64,000 bases of DNA, from contig CAJYXO010000019.1 in assembly GCA_913778765.1 (NCBI GenBank), positions 45,013 to 109,012 of the forward strand, given 5' to 3'. Shown here piece after piece: positions 51,839 through 59,560 of this stretch. The notes under the pieces are model-generated. The model had not been told where the DNA came from, searched no databases, and saw nothing but the letters and a program-made list of their open reading frames with translations. Position 1 is the stretch's first letter, and every line of letters begins with the position of its first letter. This DNA comes from an uncultured Massilia sp. GTDB lineage: Bacteria; Pseudomonadota; Gammaproteobacteria; Burkholderiales; Burkholderiaceae_D. The position numbers and the translations under genes were made by a program.

Positions 51839-52135
51839 ATGTCCGCAAGATTGATGGAGGTCATTTGCGAATCTGATTGCAGAGGACAAAGCCAAAAATA
51901 TTTCCTAAAATCACTTTACCTTGACTCCGGGAAATTTGTCGAGGCGGATGAACGTCAACCACAAATGAGATCATTAACTATGAATCAATACTGCGACGCC
52001 ATCACAAAAATCGTTAACGACATTCCATTTTCCGCACACACACTAATTAACATTTTTGGAATAACGTTAATTTTTTGGTCTGGCGAATGGATTGGACGAT
52101 CCTTAGGGAAATCTTTATATTTTTTTCTTAACTAA
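51839..52135 (+). CDS. Small ORF with bacteriocin-like C-terminus (possible third peptide or immunity protein)
   Basis: Open to 98 residues from ATG 51839; shorter versions from ATG 51965 or 51980 (51 aa) are as plausible, and no start has a good ribosome site. The C-terminal 33 residues include a hydrophobic segment (HTLINIFGITLIFW) and GEWIGRSLGKSLYFFLN. That matches the end of the 52336 peptide (GYSIGKDIGKALYHILN) at G, IG, GK, LY and LN positions. No double-glycine leader is visible. It ends 15 nt before the first leader-peptide gene. Either a leaderless or degenerate bacteriocin relative, or a membrane immunity protein. Confidence 0.5.
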   Translation: MSARLMEVICESDCRGQSQKYFLKSLYLDSGKFVEADERQPQMRSLTMNQYCDAITKIVNDIPFSAHTLINIFGITLIFWSGEWIGRSLGKSLYFFLN

Positions 52136-52150
52136 CCTTTCGGAGGATTT

Positions 52151-52306
52151 ATGGAAAGCAAAAATATGCATGAACTGAGTGATCTCGAGATTTCTCAAGT
52201 TTCTGGGGGTGTGCCAATTGTTCCTGTTATTGCGGCGGTCATCTTTTTGGCTGGCGTTGCTGCTGGTGCTTACAACGCTTATCAAGAGGCAAAAAAGGGG
52301 AAATAA
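52151..52306 (+). CDS. Double-glycine-leader bacteriocin-like precursor peptide 1
   Basis: 51 residues with strong GGAGGA 4 nt upstream. The 20-residue leader MESKNMHELSDLEISQVSGG fits the class II leader consensus (hydrophobic positions before GG; EL-x-x-x-EI-x-x-V). The 31-residue core after GG is hydrophobic, Ala/Gly/Val-rich, with a GVAAG (GxxxG) motif and a cationic end (EAKKGK). It would be cut and exported by the C39 transporter at 46844. No cysteine, so no disulfide or lanthionine. GxxxG and pairing with the next gene suggest a two-peptide bacteriocin. Too short for routine gene calling. Confidence 0.85.
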   Translation: MESKNMHELSDLEISQVSGGVPIVPVIAAVIFLAGVAAGAYNAYQEAKKGK

Positions 52307-52335
52307 CAAAGAATTTTATTGATTAAGGAGAAAAA

Positions 52336-52515
52336 ATGCAAATTCAAACCATTGAAACGAATAAAAATAGAATTCGTGAACTTAACGAGAGCGAGCTTGA
52401 GTTAGTTGGCGGAGGCCTACCGGTAGCCCCATATGTCGCTGCTGCCGCCATCTGGGGCGCCGGTTATTCAATCGGAAAAGATATTGGAAAGGCTCTATAT
52501 CATATTCTAAATTAA
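52336..52515 (+). CDS. Double-glycine-leader bacteriocin-like precursor peptide 2
   Basis: 59 residues with AAGGAG 5 nt upstream, 29 nt after peptide 1. Leader of 26 residues ending ELNESELELVGG; core of 33 residues beginning GLPVAPYVAAAAIW. The core has two overlapping GxxxG motifs (GYSIG, GKDIG), a Trp, an Ala-rich helix and a Lys-bearing end. It resembles lactobin/cerein-type class IIb peptides in pattern (from memory, not searched). Together with peptide 1 it is the likely secreted product of the locus. Confidence 0.85.
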   Translation: MQIQTIETNKNRIRELNESELELVGGGLPVAPYVAAAAIWGAGYSIGKDIGKALYHILN

Positions 52516-52520
52516 TATAA

Positions 52521-52552
52521 AAAAGCACGTCGGCGGCACTTGTCGCCGACGT
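52521..52552. terminator. Hairpin after the peptide genes
   Basis: ACGTCGGCG (52527-52535) and CGCCGACGT (52544-52552) form a 9-bp stem. The A-run 52519-52524 gives a T-run on the minus strand, so it best terminates minus-strand transcription from the oxidoreductase. It may also slow the plus-strand peptide transcript. Confidence 0.6.
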
Positions 52553-52716
52553 ATTAGATGAACTGCTAAGTGCGATTCAATTTTCTCGCTCCCAATTCTC
52601 AACATTAAAAAATAAAGAGTTTTACAATTTTGAAATTTCTCATTTTTTGCTTTATTTATTAATTTATCTTAAAAAACATATGAGCGCCACTGCGAACTTG
52701 TTTGTGAAATAGGCAG

Positions 52717-53733
52717 TTAAAACCCCTCCAGCACAATCTTCCCCCGCGCCGTATTCGACTCGACCAGCGCATGCGCCCGCCGCAGATTCTCCGCATTGAT
52801 GGTTCCGAAGTTCTCGTTGGCCGTGGTGCGAATGGTCCCCGCATCGACCAGCTCGGCCAGCCGGTTCAGGATGCGGTGCTGCTCGATCATGTCCGCCGTG
52901 TTGAACAGCGCGCGCGTGAACATCAGCTCCCAGTGCAGTGAGATGGCCTTGCGCTTGAACTTCATGATGTCGAGCGGCGTCGCCGGGTCGTCGATCAGCG
53001 CGTACTTGCCCTGCGGTGCGATGGCCTCGACCACCTGGTCGAAGTGGACGTCGCTGTGGGTCAGGCTGGTCACATAGTCCGGCGCCGGCAGGCCGGCGGC
53101 GGCGATCTCCGCGGCCAGCGGCTTGCGGTGGTCGATCACGTGGTGGGCGCCCAGCTCGCGCACCCATTCGACGGTTTCCGGGCGCGAGGCGGTGCCGATG
53201 ATGGTCAACTGGGTGAGCTGGCGCGCCAGCTGCACCAGGATCGAACCGACGCCGCCGGCCGCGCCGATCACCAGCAGGGTCTTGCCCTTGCCTTCGGCGC
53301 CGGTCGGCACCTGCAGGCGGTCGAACAGCATCTCCCAGGCCGTCAGCCCGGTCAGCGGCAGCGCCGCGGCGGCGCCGAAGTCCAGCGAGGCCGGCATGCG
53401 GCCGACGATGCGCTCGTCCACCAGCTGCAGCTCGCTGTTGCTGCCGGCGCGGGCGATCGAGCCGGCGTACCAGACGCGGTCGTCCGGCTTGAACAGGGTG
53501 ACGTCCGGGCCCACCGCCTTCACGATGCCGGTCGCATCCCAGCCCAGCACCTTCCACTGCCCTGCTTCCGGCTTCGCGCTTTTTCTCACCTTGGTGTCGA
53601 CCGGATTCACCGACACCGCGCACACCTCGACCAGCAGGTCGTGGCCTTGCGCGACCGGATCGGGCAGCGTGATGTCGACCAGCGATGCGGCCTGGTCGAT
53701 CGAGAGGTTGTTCTGGTATCCGATGGCTTTCAT
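52717..53733 (-). CDS. Zinc-type alcohol dehydrogenase-like quinone oxidoreductase
   Basis: 338 residues of the MDR superfamily. N-terminal GroES-like domain (VSVNPVDTKVRKSA, VLGWDATGIVKAVG), Rossmann fold LLVIGAAGGVGSILVQLARQL, and GAHHVIDHRKPL. No structural zinc cysteines are visible, as in quinone-oxidoreductase types (zinc-binding alcohol dehydrogenase family by homology only). It is divergent from a LysR gene 101 bp away that probably controls it. Confidence 0.9.
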   Translation of the reverse strand: MKAIGYQNNLSIDQAASLVDITLPDPVAQGHDLLVEVCAVSVNPVDTKVRKSAKPEAGQWKVLGWDATGIVKAVGPDVTLFKPDDRVWYAGSIARAGSNSELQLVDERIVGRMPASLDFGAAAALPLTGLTAWEMLFDRLQVPTGAEGKGKTLLVIGAAGGVGSILVQLARQLTQLTIIGTASRPETVEWVRELGAHHVIDHRKPLAAEIAAAGLPAPDYVTSLTHSDVHFDQVVEAIAPQGKYALIDDPATPLDIMKFKRKAISLHWELMFTRALFNTADMIEQHRILNRLAELVDAGTIRTTANENFGTINAENLRRAHALVESNTARGKIVLEGF

Positions 53734-53834
53734 GTACAGGCTCCTGGTTGGATGAACGATGCGATGGATGCCATTCTGACCAGCGCCGGCTTTTTGATAA
53801 ACTGGGCAATCCCGAAATCACTTTCAACATTTCT

Positions 53835-54743
53835 TTGAAAATCCGGAATCTGCAAAACCTCGCCATCTTCGTCGCCACCGCCGAACAGGGCAGCCTGTCA
53901 GCCGCAGCCAGAATGCTGGAGGTCTCGCCGGCGCTCGCCAGCGCCAGCCTGAAGCGTCTGGAGGCCGACCTCGGTGCGGCCTTGTTCGTCCGCAGCACGC
54001 GCAGCATGCGCCTGACCCTGGCCGGCGAGCGCCTGCTGGCGCGCAGCAAGGCTTTATTGGACGGCTTGCGCGAGGCGGAGGACGAAGTCCGCGCAGGCCA
54101 GGACGCCATCGAAGGCCAGTTGCAGATCTCGATGCCGTCCGACCTCGGACGCCACGTGGTCCTGCCCTGGCTGAACGAATTCCAGGCGCGTTACCCCGGC
54201 GTGAAGCTCAGGCTGCAGCTCACCGACCGCCTGGCCAACATTTATAAAGAGCCGGTCGACATCGCGCTGCGCTTCGGCGTCCAGCCGGAGTCGAGCATGG
54301 TGGCGCTGCCGCTGCTGGCGGAAAACCGGCGCGTGCTGTGCGCCGCGCCGGCCTATCTGGCACGGCGCGGCGTGCCGGCTTCGCCGCGGGAACTGCAAGA
54401 CCACAACTGCCTGTGCTTCATGCTGGACGAGACCGTCAACGACCGCTGGCGCTTCCGCAAGGGCCGCGAGGAAGTCGAGATCGCGGTGCAGGGCGACCGC
54501 GTCGCCGACGATTCCGAAATCGTCAAACGCTGGGCGCTGGCAGGGCTCGGCATCTGCTACCGCTCGCGCATCGACGTGCATGCGGACCTCGCCAGCGGCC
54601 GTCTGCGCCTGATCCTGCCGGAGTGGGAAGGTGTGAATGCGCCGCTGACCATGCTGGTGGCGAACCGCAAGCAGCTGTCGCCGGCGGTGCGGGTGCTGCG
54701 CGAATTCCTCGTCGGCCGCTGCCGCGCGATGCTCGGCGCCTGA
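53835..54743 (+). CDS. LysR-family transcriptional regulator
   Basis: 302 residues, taken from TTG 53835 (M-K-I-R-N-L-Q-N-L), since no in-frame ATG lies near the family start. N-terminal HTH (FVATAEQGSLSAAARMLEVSPALASASLKRLE), then a substrate-binding domain. The family pattern after the helix, GERLLARSK, is present. Divergent from the oxidoreductase gene, as is common for LysR-controlled genes. Inducer unknown. Confidence 0.88.
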   Translation: MKIRNLQNLAIFVATAEQGSLSAAARMLEVSPALASASLKRLEADLGAALFVRSTRSMRLTLAGERLLARSKALLDGLREAEDEVRAGQDAIEGQLQISMPSDLGRHVVLPWLNEFQARYPGVKLRLQLTDRLANIYKEPVDIALRFGVQPESSMVALPLLAENRRVLCAAPAYLARRGVPASPRELQDHNCLCFMLDETVNDRWRFRKGREEVEIAVQGDRVADDSEIVKRWALAGLGICYRSRIDVHADLASGRLRLILPEWEGVNAPLTMLVANRKQLSPAVRVLREFLVGRCRAMLGA

Positions 54744-54815
54744 GGAAAACCGGGCCTCGCCAGCGGAGTTGGCGGCGCCGGTGCAGAATGCTTCTTTCAT
54801 CAACGAGGAGGCAGC

Positions 54816-55358
54816 ATGGACGCACAGGCGACGATCGAACAATGGCAGAGGCAGCTGGACAAAGTCCGCGCGCGCGCAAAAGAGAACGGCGCCCGTGCCG
54901 GCGTGGTGCCCTTCGAGCAGGCGCGCTCGATGAAGGGCCTGGACATCATGCAGGCTTTGTTGGAAGGCCGCTTTCCGTATCCGCCGATCGCCGAGACCCT
55001 CGACTTCCACCTCATCGACGTCGAGCGCGGCCAGGCCACCTTCCAGGGCACGCCGCAGCAGAAGCACCTGAACCCGATGGGGACCGTGCACGGCGGCTGG
55101 TACGCCACCCTGCTCGATTCGGCGGTCGGCTGCGCGGTGCAGACCATGCTCGAACCCGGGCAGGGCTACACGACGGCGGAGCTGAGCGTGAACCTGGTGC
55201 GCGGCGCGCGCCTGGACGGCGGGCCGCTGCGCGCGATCGGCACCGTCCTGCACTGCGGCCGCCAGCTGGCTACCGCCGAAGGGAAAATCGTCGATGCCCA
55301 GGGCAGGCTGATCGCGCATGCGACCACCACCTGCCTCGTCTTCGAAGCAAAGAACTAG
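54816..55358 (+). CDS. Hotdog-fold thioesterase (PaaI-like)
   Basis: 180 residues with a helical N-terminus (about 1-60) and a hotdog domain. Catalytic region NPMGTVHGGWYATLLDSAVGCA fits the PaaI/YigI type HGG motif with a following Asp. It likely hydrolyses acyl-CoA. It converges on the LD-carboxypeptidase gene; the two stop codons overlap within one CTAG. Confidence 0.88.
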   Translation: MDAQATIEQWQRQLDKVRARAKENGARAGVVPFEQARSMKGLDIMQALLEGRFPYPPIAETLDFHLIDVERGQATFQGTPQQKHLNPMGTVHGGWYATLLDSAVGCAVQTMLEPGQGYTTAELSVNLVRGARLDGGPLRAIGTVLHCGRQLATAEGKIVDAQGRLIAHATTTCLVFEAKN

Positions 55359-56425
55359 CTGACCGCCGGCTCCAGCAACGTCAAGGTCTGCCGCTCGGTA
55401 TCCAGCGTCGCGCGCACGCCCACCGGCATGGTGAACTGGTTGCGGATGTGGCCGAAGGAATAGCCGGTCACCGCCGGCACGTGCAGCGGCTGCAGGTGCA
55501 CGTCCCAGGTTTCGTCCAGCGTCAAGGAGGAGCCGTTGCCCTGCGGCCCGCAGTTCTCGCAGATGCCGATCATGACGCCGGCCGCCCGGTCCAGGCCACC
55601 GGCCAGGTCCAGTTGCGTCATCCAGCGGTCGATCCGGTAGGGCTCTTCGTTCACCTCTTCGATGAACAGCAGGCTATCTTTGATATCCGCGGCGTAGGGC
55701 GTGCCGGCCAGCGCCGCCACCAATGAGAGGTTGCCGCCCATGAGCGGACCGGTCGCCACGCCGCCGTGCACGGTGCGCACGCCGAAGTGCGGCTCCTGCA
55801 CGGCGCGCCGCGCATTTTCGAGCGACATCGGAATCGTGTAGCGTTCGCGCGGGTCCATCAGCACCGCCAGCATGTGCTCGTTCGAATAGTCGGACGGCGT
55901 GCTGGATGCGACCGGACCGTGGAAGCTCACCACGCCGGCGTGGCGGTGGATGGCGAGATGCAGGGCCGTGATGTCGGAGTAGCCGAGCAGGATCTTCGGG
56001 TGCTTGCGGATCAGTTCGAAGTCCAGGTGCTTCAGCAGCGAGATGCAGCCGGAACCGCCGCGGATCGCCCAGATCGCCTTCACGTCCGGGTCGCGGAACA
56101 TGCCGTGCAGGTCGGCGATGCGGGCGGCGACGGTGCCGCCGTAATTGCCCCAGACGTCGCGCAGGTAGTTGCCCAACTTGACGCGGAAACCCAGCGCTTC
56201 GATGTTCTTGACCGCCTTCTGGATCGAGGCGTCGCTGGTGTAGCCGCCCGGTGCGATGAGGCCGACCACGTCGCCTTTTTGCAGGCGTGGAGGTTTGATC
56301 AGGTGTTTCATGGGAGAGGTGCGCGCACGCCTGGACGCGGCGCTGGAGAAGGAGGCCGGTAGCAGCAGGGATGCAGCCGCCAGCTTGCCGAAACCACGCC
56401 TGCTGATCCCGCTGTTGCTCGACAT
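55355..56425 (-). CDS. Tat-exported LD-carboxypeptidase (S66 family)
   Basis: 356 residues. Twin-arginine signal (SRRGFGKLAAASLLLPASF) followed by the MccF/LdcA fold: VGLIAPGGY, AIWAIRGGSG, LLGYSDITALHLA (catalytic Ser region GYSD), FIEEVNEEPYRIDRW with Glu, and C-terminal GYSFGHIRNQFTMPVG with the catalytic His. It trims the terminal D-Ala from murein tetrapeptides during recycling, or cleaves similar peptides; the Tat signal puts it in the periplasm. Confidence 0.9.
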   Translation of the reverse strand: MSSNSGISRRGFGKLAAASLLLPASFSSAASRRARTSPMKHLIKPPRLQKGDVVGLIAPGGYTSDASIQKAVKNIEALGFRVKLGNYLRDVWGNYGGTVAARIADLHGMFRDPDVKAIWAIRGGSGCISLLKHLDFELIRKHPKILLGYSDITALHLAIHRHAGVVSFHGPVASSTPSDYSNEHMLAVLMDPRERYTIPMSLENARRAVQEPHFGVRTVHGGVATGPLMGGNLSLVAALAGTPYAADIKDSLLFIEEVNEEPYRIDRWMTQLDLAGGLDRAAGVMIGICENCGPQGNGSSLTLDETWDVHLQPLHVPAVTGYSFGHIRNQFTMPVGVRATLDTERQTLTLLEPAVS

Positions 56426-56450
56426 GTCTTTACGTCCGGGTTAAACAATG

Positions 56451-56496
56451 AAAAAACCCGTGCGCAGGGGAGATTCGCCTCCCACGCGCACGGGTT
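56451..56496 (-). terminator. Intrinsic terminator of the TonB-dependent receptor gene
   Basis: Stem AACCCGTGCG...CGCACGGGTT, with inner GGGGAG/CTCCC pairing, followed on the minus strand by six T residues. It starts 25 nt after the receptor stop. Confidence 0.8.
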
Positions 56497-56520
56497 GTCG
56501 CTCTGCTTCGATGCCGGCGA

Positions 56521-59373
56521 TCAGAAGAACTTGTAGTTCGCCAGCAGGGTGAAGGAACGGCCACGCGGATCGGCCACACGCGGCTCCCAGGTGCTGCCCG
56601 CACCCGAGTTGCTGTCGTAGGTGATCGCGAACGGCGGATCCTTGTCGAACAGGTTCTTGATGCCGGCCGTGATCGTGGTGTTCGGCACGCCGGTGTAGCT
56701 CAGCGACAGGTGGAAGATCGAGTACGCCTTGACGTCCGGATTGTAGTTCGACGGCGTGACGACGCCGTTGGCCACGCCCGGCAGCACCTGGTCCTTGTAG
56801 CCCGCACGGTAGACGTTGGTCAGCGTGGTGCTCCAGTCGCCCTGCTTGTAGGTCACGAGGGCGACGTGCTTCCACTTCAGGCCGAGGTCGCCGGTGAAGG
56901 TGAAGCGGCCGATTTCGCTCTCGCCGAACTCGGCATTCTGGGTCGCGCGCGACTTCTTCTCCAGCAGGCGGGTGCCGTCGATGCTGGCGCTCCAGGTACC
57001 CATGCCCAGCTTGCCGTTGCTGCGGGCGCCCAGCTCCAGGCCGCGGGTGATGCGCTCGCCGGCGTTCACCCAGCGCTGGTCGACAGCGATCAGGTTGTTG
57101 GCGCCGTCACGAATGAACTGGTCCTTGAACAGGCCGTAGTTCGCGGTCATGGTCGCCAGCGTGAACGAGTCGATCGTGTTCTGCTTGCGGATTTCCCACA
57201 GGTCGGCGTTCATCGAGAAATTGCCGAACGGCTGCCACACGACGCCGAGGGTGCCCTGCTTCGCGGTTTCCGGACCCAGGTTGGCCTTGCCGCCGGTCAG
57301 GATCACCGGGGTGACCGGCTCGCAACCCGGCTTGCTGCTGTCGACCTTCAGGGTCGGGCACTTGGCCGGATCGGCCAGGTCCTTGCCGGCATACTGCGAT
57401 TCCGTGATGCCGTTGAACAGCTGGTTGAAGGACGGCGCGCGGAAGCCGGTGTTGTACGAACCGCGGAACATCAGCGACTCGATCGGCTGGAAGCGGAACG
57501 AGTACTTCGGGTTGAAGGTGTTGCCGAAGCCCGAGTAATGGTCCTGGCGGCCGGCGATGTTCAGCTCGAGCGACTTGGTGACCGGGATCAGGAATTCGAA
57601 GTACACCGCCTTGACGTCGCGATGCTTCTCTTGCAGCGCGTTCTGGTCGTCGAAGGGCGCGTTCAGGATCGCCGGACGGGCCGCGGCGGCGCGGCCGTCG
57701 CCGTTGAACTCGTAGCCTTCGCGGCGCAGGTCGGTACCGATGGCGGCCATGACGGCGCCGGCCGGCAGGTTGAAGATCTCGCCCGACAGCGCGGCATCGG
57801 CCTGCGTCAGGGTGGTCTTGCCGCCGTACATGGTGACGCCTTCGGCCGAGGTGCTGTTGATCAGGTCGATCGCGGCCTGGCTCTGCTTTTCGCCCGGCAG
57901 CAGGAAGGGGTTGATGATGCCGGTGCCCAGCGCATTCGCCAGGGCGACGGTGTAGTTGTAGCCCTTGCCCAGGTGCGATTCGGCTTCGCTGTAGGCCTTC
58001 GATGCGCCGATGCGGTAGTCGAAGCGGCGGCCGAACAGGGTCAGCGGACCGTCGGCGCCGACCTGGAAGCGGCCTGCCTTGCTTTCGGTCTCGATCTCGC
58101 GGTTGCCGCACTCCATGCAGCGCCAGCGGTAGGCGATCGGCGCGCCGTAGTTGGCGGCGATGCTCGGGAACACCTTGACCAGCTCGTTGTACACCATGTT
58201 GTACGCCGAGCCGGTGCTCGGGTAGAACGAGCTGTACGGGAAGTTGACGGTCGACGGCGAAATCTGGTTCGGCGAGAAGCTCTTCTTCGAGGTCACCTGC
58301 GAACCGACCAGTTCGGCGAACAGCTGGTGCTCGCCGCGCTGGATGGTCAGGCGCGCCAGGCCGTTGTTGCTGGTCACCGGCTGCTGCAGGACGGCCGCAC
58401 GGCCGGTATCCCATGCGCAGCCGTAGGCGGCGCTCGGGGTGTCCCACAGCTTTTCGTCATAGGCGGCCATGCCGTCGATGCTGTTGCAGCCTTTGCCGCC
58501 CGGCAGGTCGAGCACGCTGATGCCGTTGTACAGCTGGGTGCCGGTCGCTGCCGCCACGCCGCCGGCGTTGGTGCCCAGCAGGGTCTTGCCGTAGGAGGTC
58601 GGCGACACGCCGAACACGTTCGCGAACGGCGCGCCACGGGTATCGACGGACACGCCACGGTTCGGCTGGAAGGTGTTGACGAAGTCGCGCTGGCTGCCTT
58701 TCAGGGCATTGTTCTCGGCGCGGGCGCCGGTTGCCAGCAGGTTCCAGCCGTCCTTGTCGAGGTCGCCCCAACCGCCGGTGACGGAGGCGCGCGCGATGTT
58801 CGAACCGCCGTGCTGGGTGGCGTCCTCGAAGGCTTGCGCTTCGAGGCCGTGGTAATTCTTCTTGGTGATGAAGTTGATCACGCCGCCGATCGCGTCGGTA
58901 CCGTAGATCGCGGAAGCGCCGTCCTTCAGCACCTCGACGCGCTCCACCGCGGCGAACGGGATCGCGTTCAGGTCGACTGCCGAACCCTTCATGCCGTAGG
59001 TCGCCACGCGGCGGCCGTTCAGCAGGACCAGGGTCGAGTCGGCGCCCTGGCCACGCAGGTTGGCGCTCGACGCGCCATTGTTGCCGCGCTGGGCGCCGCT
59101 GGTGACGTCGGAGTTCGATGCCAGGTTGTCCGAACCGTTGCCGTTGACGTTCAGGTTCGCGATCAGCTGCTCGGCGGTGACGATGCCCTGGTCTTCCATC
59201 TGCTTGCGGCTGATGATTTCCAGCGGCAGCGCGCCTTCCTTGGCGATGCGCTTGATGCTACTACCGGTGATTTCGACGCGTTGGATCGGCTTGGCCGGCG
59301 CCGTTTCCTGTGCGATGGCCGGACCGACGACGCCGATCAGGGCAATCATCTGGGCTAACTTCTTTAACTTCAC
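56521..59373 (-). CDS. TonB-dependent outer-membrane receptor
   Basis: 950 residues, starting at GTG 59371-59373, with AAGGAG about 8 nt upstream. Signal peptide ends GPAIA-QE. The plug domain (about 45-170) has VLLNGRRVATYG, VERVEVLKDGASAIYGTDAIGGVINFIT. The beta-barrel follows, and the C-terminal TLLANYKFF ends in the outer-membrane Phe. It resembles the large CirA-like/omp_rec group often tied to peptides or glycans. The divergent neighbour is a peptide-binding protein, hinting at peptide uptake. Confidence 0.94.
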   Translation of the reverse strand: MKLKKLAQMIALIGVVGPAIAQETAPAKPIQRVEITGSSIKRIAKEGALPLEIISRKQMEDQGIVTAEQLIANLNVNGNGSDNLASNSDVTSGAQRGNNGASSANLRGQGADSTLVLLNGRRVATYGMKGSAVDLNAIPFAAVERVEVLKDGASAIYGTDAIGGVINFITKKNYHGLEAQAFEDATQHGGSNIARASVTGGWGDLDKDGWNLLATGARAENNALKGSQRDFVNTFQPNRGVSVDTRGAPFANVFGVSPTSYGKTLLGTNAGGVAAATGTQLYNGISVLDLPGGKGCNSIDGMAAYDEKLWDTPSAAYGCAWDTGRAAVLQQPVTSNNGLARLTIQRGEHQLFAELVGSQVTSKKSFSPNQISPSTVNFPYSSFYPSTGSAYNMVYNELVKVFPSIAANYGAPIAYRWRCMECGNREIETESKAGRFQVGADGPLTLFGRRFDYRIGASKAYSEAESHLGKGYNYTVALANALGTGIINPFLLPGEKQSQAAIDLINSTSAEGVTMYGGKTTLTQADAALSGEIFNLPAGAVMAAIGTDLRREGYEFNGDGRAAAARPAILNAPFDDQNALQEKHRDVKAVYFEFLIPVTKSLELNIAGRQDHYSGFGNTFNPKYSFRFQPIESLMFRGSYNTGFRAPSFNQLFNGITESQYAGKDLADPAKCPTLKVDSSKPGCEPVTPVILTGGKANLGPETAKQGTLGVVWQPFGNFSMNADLWEIRKQNTIDSFTLATMTANYGLFKDQFIRDGANNLIAVDQRWVNAGERITRGLELGARSNGKLGMGTWSASIDGTRLLEKKSRATQNAEFGESEIGRFTFTGDLGLKWKHVALVTYKQGDWSTTLTNVYRAGYKDQVLPGVANGVVTPSNYNPDVKAYSIFHLSLSYTGVPNTTITAGIKNLFDKDPPFAITYDSNSGAGSTWEPRVADPRGRSFTLLANYKFF

Positions 59374-59560
59374 GCGTCTCTCCTTGGGTAGTGCTGCAGC
59401 GTTTGGCTTTGGGATGGTAAGTAACTGCCTGGTAATGTCTTTGCATTACGCTATTGTTGATTTCGAGAGTACGCGGACGAATTTACGCGTTCCAATGAAA
59501 AATCCGGAGCTGAGTATAACTAGAGGGAATGTTTTACTAGGGAAAATCTAGCGAAAACTA

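Noticed and set aside
56710..59358. Antisense open frame of about 880 codons across the TonB receptor
   Set aside because: Shadow of the receptor coding strand, without recognisable motifs.
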